Assembly (NCBI GenBank): GCA_005877965.1 | Contig: VBNP01000032.1 | Span: forward strand, 1-10,011 | DNA from: Gammaproteobacteria bacterium | GTDB taxonomy: Bacteria > Pseudomonadota > Gammaproteobacteria > Steroidobacterales > Steroidobacteraceae | DNA length: 10,011 nucleotides | Direction of reading: 5' to 3' | Translations under genes and position numbers: made by a program | Notes under the pieces: model-generated | Told to the model about the DNA's origin: nothing | The model's input: the letters and a program-made list of their open reading frames with translations, nothing else | Database searches by the model: none | In this document: piece by piece, positions 6,544-10,011 of the stretch | Layout of the letters: each line of letters opens with the position of its first letter | How positions within the stretch are numbered: the first letter of the stretch is position 1

Positions 6544-7708
6544 GTGCGCCGTCCGCGCCGGGGGCGGGCGCACCGGGCACCTGCGCCGCCGTGCCCAGCG
6601 CACACCACGCCGCGAACACAGTCTCGACCGAAATCTCATCGAGGCGAGTGCACTGCGGCGGTCCGCCCACGCCGCACACCGGCGAGCCGGCCGGGCTGCG
6701 CGGCAGCCACTGCTGCGGAGAGTGTGCGCCGAACAGCACCACCAGCGGCAGTCCCAGCGCCGCCGCGGCATGCGCAGGACCGGTGTCGACGGAGATCATG
6801 CTGTGCGAGCGCGCACACAGGGCCAGCAGGCGCGGCAACGGCAGCTCGGCCGCCGCCACCGCCGGCAGCTGCGCCGCGGCGGCAATCCACTCGAGGAGTA
6901 CTGACTCGCGCGGCGCGCCGCACAGCACGATGACCGCCTGCGGTAGCCGCGCGTGGATCCGGTGCAGCAGCGCCGCCCAGCGCTCGAGCGGCCACGACTT
7001 GTCGTCCGCGGGCGAGACCCGCAGCCGCCGGCCACGCATGGTGCGGCGGTTGCCGGGCTGCACCAGTATCAGGGTCCGCTCGCGCCAGCCTTGCCGCTCG
7101 AGCCACGCGGCGCACTCGGCGCGCGCCGCGGCGGACACCATAAGAAGCGGCGCGCAGCGCGGCGCGGGCGCCGGCCACGGGTAGTCGGCCGCGTTGAACG
7201 CCGCGGGCGTGAGGCGGCCGAGGTCCACCAGGCGGTCAACCCAGTGCGTCGGCGCAGTTTTGGACGTGTGGGGTGGGGCGGTGTCCAGGCCTGTCTGCGC
7301 ATCGACCCGGTGCGTCGGCGCAGTTTTGGACGTGTGGGGTGGGGCGGTGGCGAGGAACACGCAGCGCGCGGGGTCGGTGCCGCTGAAGCGCAACAGACGT
7401 CGGATTCTCGCGAGCTTGCGCGGATCGGTCTCGCACACGTAGACCGGGTCGGCGCGCGCGGCGCGCAGCGCCCGCAGCGTGCGCCACCAGCTGGGGTCGA
7501 ATACCCACGCGGTGTAGCGATGCAGGCACGACACGCGCGCCACATCGCTGTGCGCCGCGTAGATCTCACCCGGCCAGGCACCGGCGCCGATCACGTGACA
7601 GGCGCGGCCGAAGCGCCGATGCAGGATCTCCAGCAGCGCGGACAGCAGGATCAGATCCCCGACCCGGCCGAACCAGATGACGATAGGCTGCACGGGGGGT
7701 GCCGGCAT
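6509..7708 (-). CDS. Family 9 glycosyltransferase (heptosyltransferase-like) with an internal tandem repeat
   Basis: A 399-residue GT-B enzyme of the ADP-heptose:LPS heptosyltransferase family, which transfers heptose or a related sugar to the LOS/LPS core at the cytoplasmic face of the inner membrane. Family marks: FGRVGDLILLSAL at 13-25, LVQPGN at 215-220, the donor-binding KSWPLERWAALL at 237-248, VLCGAPRE at 261-268, and SVDTGPAHAAAALGLPLVV at 306-324 with D308 and H313. Between the domains, residues 121-157 hold two copies of TAPPHTSKTAPTH, 22 residues apart, which do not belong to the family and look inserted in frame just before the normal WVDRLVDLGRL. The C-terminal 25 or so residues are low-complexity Ala/Pro/Thr. 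The ATG at 7706-7708 is preceded by GAGGAG (7711-7716), a good though close ribosome-binding site. The enzyme keeps its catalytic-fold motifs, so it may still be active. WaaC, WaaF and WaaQ-type roles cannot be told apart here. Confidence 0.9.
   Translation of the reverse strand: MPAPPVQPIVIWFGRVGDLILLSALLEILHRRFGRACHVIGAGAWPGEIYAAHSDVARVSCLHRYTAWVFDPSWWRTLRALRAARADPVYVCETDPRKLARIRRLLRFSGTDPARCVFLATAPPHTSKTAPTHRVDAQTGLDTAPPHTSKTAPTHWVDRLVDLGRLTPAAFNAADYPWPAPAPRCAPLLMVSAAARAECAAWLERQGWRERTLILVQPGNRRTMRGRRLRVSPADDKSWPLERWAALLHRIHARLPQAVIVLCGAPRESVLLEWIAAAAQLPAVAAAELPLPRLLALCARSHSMISVDTGPAHAAAALGLPLVVLFGAHSPQQWLPRSPAGSPVCGVGGPPQCTRLDEISVETVFAAWCALGTAAQVPGAPAPGADGALTTTAARATAP
7236..7349. repeat. 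Two-copy direct repeat, 66-bp period, inside the GT9 gene
   Basis: A 40-bp sequence at 7244-7283 recurs without a mismatch at 7310-7349. The match extends 8 bases further left in both copies (7236 and 7302) with two mismatches, giving 48-bp units separated by 18 unique bases. The 66-bp period is a multiple of three, so the GT9 frame stays open through both copies. Each unit contains the interrupted palindrome TGCGTCGGCGCA and a G-rich end with the pattern GGGGTGGGGCGG on the + strand. Only two copies are present and they lie in an open coding frame, so this is a tandem duplication or repeat insertion rather than a CRISPR. Confidence 0.95.
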
Positions 7709-7776
7709 GACTCCTCATCGCTGTGGGAAGCACATAAGCTATTCGGGTCGGGGCAGCCGTGGCAAGCAGACGATCG

Positions 7777-8667
7777 ATGCATGCCTTTGTATGGTTTCTC
7801 GCGCTCGTGGCGCTGGCGCTGGCGGCGATCGCCGTTTTCGCCTATCCGGCGTGGATGCTCCTGCACCCGTTTTTCGCCTTCCCGTTCCACCGCGTCGGCG
7901 AGCGCATCGGCATGCTGGCGCTGCTGGCGGGCTTCCTGGTGGTCGCGCCGCGTCTGAAGCTCGCCGACCGCGTGAGCCTCGGTTACGGGCTGCCGCGGCG
8001 CGTGTTCCTGCGCGAGGCGAGCTGGGGCCTCGCGCTCGGCGTGGCGAGCATGCTGGCGGTGGTCGGCCTGATGAGTGCGCTGGGGCTGCTGGAGTGGACG
8101 GCGGCCACGGGCCTCTCCGGCACGGATCTGCTGCGGCTGGTTGCGCTGCGCCTCGCGAGCGGCCTCGCGGTGGCGTTCATCGAGGAAACGTTCCTGCGCG
8201 GCGCGATGCACACCGCGATCGAGCGCGAGTCCGGGACGCGCCTGGCTGTGCTGCTGACGGCGCTGTTGTACGCGGCGACGCACTTCCTTGCCAGCTACCA
8301 CATCGCGCCCGCGCAGGTCACGGCGCGCAGCGGGCTCGAGCTGCTGGCCGGGACGCTGCACGCGTGGGCGCACCCGGCAGGGATAGTCGATGCGTTCCTG
8401 GCGCTGCTGGCGGTGGGGGTGCTGCTCGGCATGGTGCGCGCGGCGACCGGCAACATCGCCGCCTGCACGGGGCTGCACGCGGGGTGGGTGTGGGTGATGC
8501 TGGTCGCGCACGAGCTGACACGACCGGCGCGCGGCGCGCCGCTCGAGTTTCTGCTCAGCCGCTTCGATGGCTTCGTGGGCTGGCTGGTACTGGCGTGGAC
8601 CGCGGTGCTGGCGGTGCCGTTGTGGCGCTACTACTCGGCACGCGCCGCGCGTGCGGCGCACGGGTGA
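7777..8667 (+). CDS. CPBP family intramembrane metalloprotease
   Basis: A membrane protein of 296 residues from this start, belonging to the CPBP/Abi (type II CAAX-prenyl-protease-like) family of intramembrane glutamic/metalloproteases. The family motifs are present: E136-E137-x3-R141 in FIEETFLRG, then YAATHF with H169 in the second motif, and GLHAGWVWV with H234 in the third. About seven or eight hydrophobic segments are seen, including 6-28, 44-58, 81-105, 154-173, 204-225 and 265-283. The substrate is unknown; bacterial relatives include bacteriocin-immunity and maturation proteins, but nothing in the neighbourhood points to a peptide partner. I chose ATG at 7777 (MHAFVWFLALVAL) because it begins directly with the first helix. 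An in-frame GTG at 7759 would add six residues, and neither start has a convincing Shine-Dalgarno site. It diverges from the GT9 gene by 68 bases. Confidence 0.88.
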   Translation: MHAFVWFLALVALALAAIAVFAYPAWMLLHPFFAFPFHRVGERIGMLALLAGFLVVAPRLKLADRVSLGYGLPRRVFLREASWGLALGVASMLAVVGLMSALGLLEWTAATGLSGTDLLRLVALRLASGLAVAFIEETFLRGAMHTAIERESGTRLAVLLTALLYAATHFLASYHIAPAQVTARSGLELLAGTLHAWAHPAGIVDAFLALLAVGVLLGMVRAATGNIAACTGLHAGWVWVMLVAHELTRPARGAPLEFLLSRFDGFVGWLVLAWTAVLAVPLWRYYSARAARAAHG

Positions 8668-8705
8668 AGAAAAACGAGCAGGCGTGAGCGCAAAACAGGG
8701 TTTTC

Positions 8706-8737
8706 GCGGGCGTGCGCGCCAGGGAAGGCGCGCCCGC
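8706..8737. repeat. Hairpin 1 of the palindromic element
   Basis: GCGGGC (8706-8711) and GCGCC (8716-8720) pair with GGCGC (8727-8731) and GCCCGC (8732-8737). This gives an 11-bp stem with a 4-base bulge on the 5' side and the loop AGGGAA (8721-8726). Confidence 0.8.
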
Positions 8738-8748
8738 AGCCTACAGGG

Positions 8749-8769
8749 GCTCGGCGCAGCGCGCCGAGC
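8749..8769. repeat. Hairpin 2 of the palindromic element
   Basis: GCTCGGCGC (8749-8757) and GCGCCGAGC (8761-8769) form a perfect 9-bp stem with the 3-base loop AGC. Confidence 0.85.
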
Positions 8770-8795
8770 GGGATTTGCCAGGGAAGGCAAATCCC
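8770..8795. repeat. Hairpin 3 of the palindromic element
   Basis: GGGATTTGCC (8770-8779) and GGCAAATCCC (8786-8795) form a perfect 10-bp stem around the loop AGGGAA. Hairpin 1 has the same loop and the same three closing base pairs, although the rest of the two stems differs. It directly abuts hairpin 2. Confidence 0.88.
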
Positions 8796-8798
8796 AGG

Positions 8799-8835
8799 CT
8801 TTCTGCGCGAAGCAGGACTGCGAGAGCGCAGAAAG
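8799..8835. repeat. Hairpin 4 of the palindromic element
   Basis: CTTTCTGCGC (8799-8808) and GCGCAGAAAG (8826-8835) form a perfect 10-bp stem with a 17-base loop. Within the loop CAGGACT (8813-8819) is complementary to AGTCCTG (8855-8861) of the outer right arm, so an alternative pairing with that arm is possible. Confidence 0.82.
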
Positions 8836-8889
8836 TACTTGCGGCGGCCGCGAAAGTCCTGTTTTGCGACCGCGGCCTGCGGCCTGCGC

Positions 8890-9759
8890 CTAGTTCAGCT
8901 GCACCGGAGCAAACCTGTCGCGGCGCAGCAGCTCGAGCAATCCGCCCTCGCCCACGAGGTGCAACGCGCCCACGACCACCAGGCAGTTGCGCTCGCCGTG
9001 CAGGAGCTGCTCGATCTGCGGCAGCCAGCGCTGGTTACGGCCCGTCACCAGCGGGCGATACAGCGCCGGGAAGGCGCGGTATTCGCGCGCCAGCAGGCTG
9101 GCGAGCCGGGCCGCGTCGCCGCGGCGCCAGGCGCCGAGCACCTCCTGCATCTCGCCCGGCGCCTCCTTCAGCTCACTCAGCGTCTGGTCCAGCAGCCGCA
9201 ACTGGTCCTCGCGCGACAGCGCCTCCAGACTCGCGAGCTCCTCGGACAGAGTCTCCAGGCCCGCGGTCGGCTTGCCGTCGGATTGCGCGCGGTGCACGAG
9301 CTGCTCCTCGACGCCCTGCTGCGGGTCGAACCCCAGATGCAGGTACTCGAGGTCGGCGAGCTCGATCCCCACGACCCAGGGTGACTGGCCGTCCAGGATC
9401 TCCATCGAGAGGCCGAGGTCGGCCGCCGCCGCACTCACACGCGTGTAGCGCGGCTCCCCGAGCACGCCTCGCAGCGTGGTACCCGCCGGCAGCGCCCCAT
9501 GCTCCATCATCCAGCCGGCCGCCTGCAGCGGATCGAGTTGGCCCAGATCGAGTTCCATCACGAGCTTGTCCGAATCCGCGTAGGCGCGGTCGAATGCCGG
9601 CGGCAGCGCCGCGTCCTGTGCCGGCAGCAGGTGCACGGAACCGGCCAGGTATACGGTGTTGTGTGCGCCGCGGATCGCCCACACGGGGCTGGCGGCGTGA
9701 GCGGTCAGGCAGCCGAGCAGGCCGAGCGCGAGAAACCACCGGCGTGCTGTTCGACCCAT
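8890..9759 (-). CDS. TraB/GumN family protein, exported
   Basis: A 289-residue protein of the TraB/GumN (COG3735) family, related to the TIKI-type metalloprotease fold; the bacterial role is unknown. The N-terminus is a typical Sec signal peptide: MGRTARRW, a hydrophobic core FLALGLLGCL, and AHAAS with likely cleavage near residue 22, so the mature protein should be periplasmic or secreted. Family motifs are the first GxxH in YLAGSVHLLP (G40, H43), the glutamate in LVMELDLGQLD (E69), GLETLSEEL at 167-175, RNQRW at 241-245, and the second GxxH in VVVGALHLVGEGGLLELL (G264, H267). The ATG at 9757-9759 has a strong Shine-Dalgarno site just upstream and begins the signal peptide; longer starts would bury it. 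The start lies inside the 3' end of cpdA (55-base overlap, different frame), suggesting co-transcription and translational coupling. Confidence 0.92.
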   Translation of the reverse strand: MGRTARRWFLALGLLGCLTAHAASPVWAIRGAHNTVYLAGSVHLLPAQDAALPPAFDRAYADSDKLVMELDLGQLDPLQAAGWMMEHGALPAGTTLRGVLGEPRYTRVSAAAADLGLSMEILDGQSPWVVGIELADLEYLHLGFDPQQGVEEQLVHRAQSDGKPTAGLETLSEELASLEALSREDQLRLLDQTLSELKEAPGEMQEVLGAWRRGDAARLASLLAREYRAFPALYRPLVTGRNQRWLPQIEQLLHGERNCLVVVGALHLVGEGGLLELLRRDRFAPVQLN

Positions 9760-10011
9760 ACGACCTCCGTCAGCAGCGAGCCGTCGGCGCGCAGCTCGAG
9801 CGTACGATAGGCCGGCGGGCGGCGGTCCACCGCGAAGTCGTCGACGTTCGGCAGGAACTGCGCGCAGGTCGAAGGCGTCGCCAGGAGTCGTACGCCCTGG
9901 CGCAGGGCGTCGTAACTCTGATGCACATGGCCCCACACGATGGCGCGTACGTTACGATGCCCGTCGATGACATGCAGGAACTCGGCCGCATTCGTCAGCC
10001 CCACACGATCG
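9705..10011 (-). CDS. cpdA: 3',5'-cyclic-AMP phosphodiesterase CpdA, C-terminal part
   Basis: The C-terminal 102 or so residues of a calcineurin-like metallophosphoesterase that hydrolyses cAMP to AMP; the N-terminal two thirds lie beyond the window end. The visible part begins DRVGLTNAAEFLHVIDGH and contains VRAIVWGHVHQSYDAL, whose GHVHQ is the last metal-binding motif of the family, then LLATPSTCAQFLPN, the conserved ATPSTC-Q-F-P stretch of CpdA/Icc proteins, and the closing strand YRTLELRADGSL. The family normally ends soon after TEVVWVE. Here about 15 extra residues (QHAGGFSRSACSAA) are read from the same DNA as the TraB-family signal peptide, and the stop is at 9705-9707. The first two metal motifs and the start cannot be seen, so the rest of the gene is assumed intact. 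Confidence 0.88.
   Translation of the reverse strand, partial: DRVGLTNAAEFLHVIDGHRNVRAIVWGHVHQSYDALRQGVRLLATPSTCAQFLPNVDDFAVDRRPPAYRTLELRADGSLLTEVVWVEQHAGGFSRSACSAA
9763..9768 (-). promoter_or_regulatory. Ribosome-binding site of the TraB-family gene
   Basis: GGAGGT on the minus strand ends three bases before the ATG at 9759. It is the strongest Shine-Dalgarno match I noticed in the window and fixes the start of the TraB-family gene. It lies inside the cpdA coding sequence, 56 bases before the cpdA stop. Confidence 0.75.

Larger units (their letters stand above)
8689..8868. mobile_element. 180-bp imperfect palindromic, hairpin-rich element (MITE- or REP-like)
   Basis: The left arm at 8689-8709 and right arm at 8848-8868 are inverted repeats matching at 19 of 21 positions; the outer 11 bases are CGCAAAACAGG and its complement. 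A further six-base pair, GCAGGC at 8678-8683 and GCCTGC at 8875-8880, may extend the arms. Between the arms lie four more hairpins in a row, so nearly the whole 222-base gap between the convergent CPBP and TraB-family genes is self-complementary. No open frame has coding character and no transposase is nearby. I see no clean target-site duplication at the edges. The best description is a non-autonomous palindromic repeat element; a bidirectional transcription end or a structured RNA are alternatives. No T-tract typical of an intrinsic terminator follows any stem. Confidence 0.65.

Noticed and set aside
7236..7349. Possible minimal CRISPR (two repeats, one short spacer)
   Set aside because: Only two units, an 18-26-base spacer shorter than usual, location inside an open glycosyltransferase frame with period divisible by three, and no cas genes in the window.
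7651..8790. Minus-strand open frame across the CPBP gene and the palindromic element
   Set aside because: Gln/Arg/His-rich translation with no motif. It is antisense to a well-supported CPBP protease and runs into the hairpin region.
8706..8835. Rho-independent terminators at the four hairpins
   Set aside because: None of the stems is followed by a run of T on either strand. A role in ending transcription cannot be excluded but is not shown by the sequence.
8693..8893. Small + strand protein across the palindromic element
   Set aside because: The open frame at 8567-8893 begins out of frame inside the CPBP gene, and the part over the element only translates the hairpins. No plausible start or ribosome site was found.

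Overview
This window reads as chromosomal DNA of a high-GC gammaproteobacterium. By eye the GC content is near 70%, with GC-rich third codon positions on both strands. The gene content fits that group: mpl (recycling of meso-DAP murein peptides), RNase D with an HRDC domain, a LON-domain protein, CpdA with a GHVHQ motif, and lipopolysaccharide/lipooligosaccharide-type glycosyltransferases. I cannot place it more precisely than that; Xanthomonadales- or Nevskiales-like lineages would fit.

Layout. (1) 143-963, + strand: adenylate kinase, broken in this sequence by a deletion/frameshift in the LID domain and carrying a long Lys/Arg-rich C-terminal tail. (2) 1002-2084, - strand: RNase D, convergent with adk and divergent from the next operon. 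(3) 2155-4696, + strand: a tight three-gene operon of a five-helix membrane protein, mpl and a LON substrate-binding-domain protein. (4) 4664-7708: three glycosyltransferases of different families (GT2 on -, GT4 on +, GT9 on -), probably for the LOS/LPS core or another surface glycan. They alternate in strand and overlap their convergent neighbours by 33-35 bp. (5) 7777-8667, + strand: a CPBP-family intramembrane protease. (6) 8668-8889: an intergenic space almost filled by an approximately 180-bp imperfect palindrome containing four further hairpins. (7) 8890-10011, - strand: a secreted TraB/GumN-family protein, preceded and overlapped by the 3' end of cpdA (cAMP phosphodiesterase), which runs off the window.

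Most genes are ordinary housekeeping or envelope genes. Three places deserve attention: the adk LID lesion, in a gene normally essential; an in-frame 66-bp-period duplication that looks inserted into the GT9 gene; and the hairpin-rich palindromic element between the CPBP and TraB genes, whose two AGGGAA-looped hairpins share a loop and closing base pairs but have different, still complementary, stems. No rRNA, tRNA, CRISPR array, prophage or transposase was seen.
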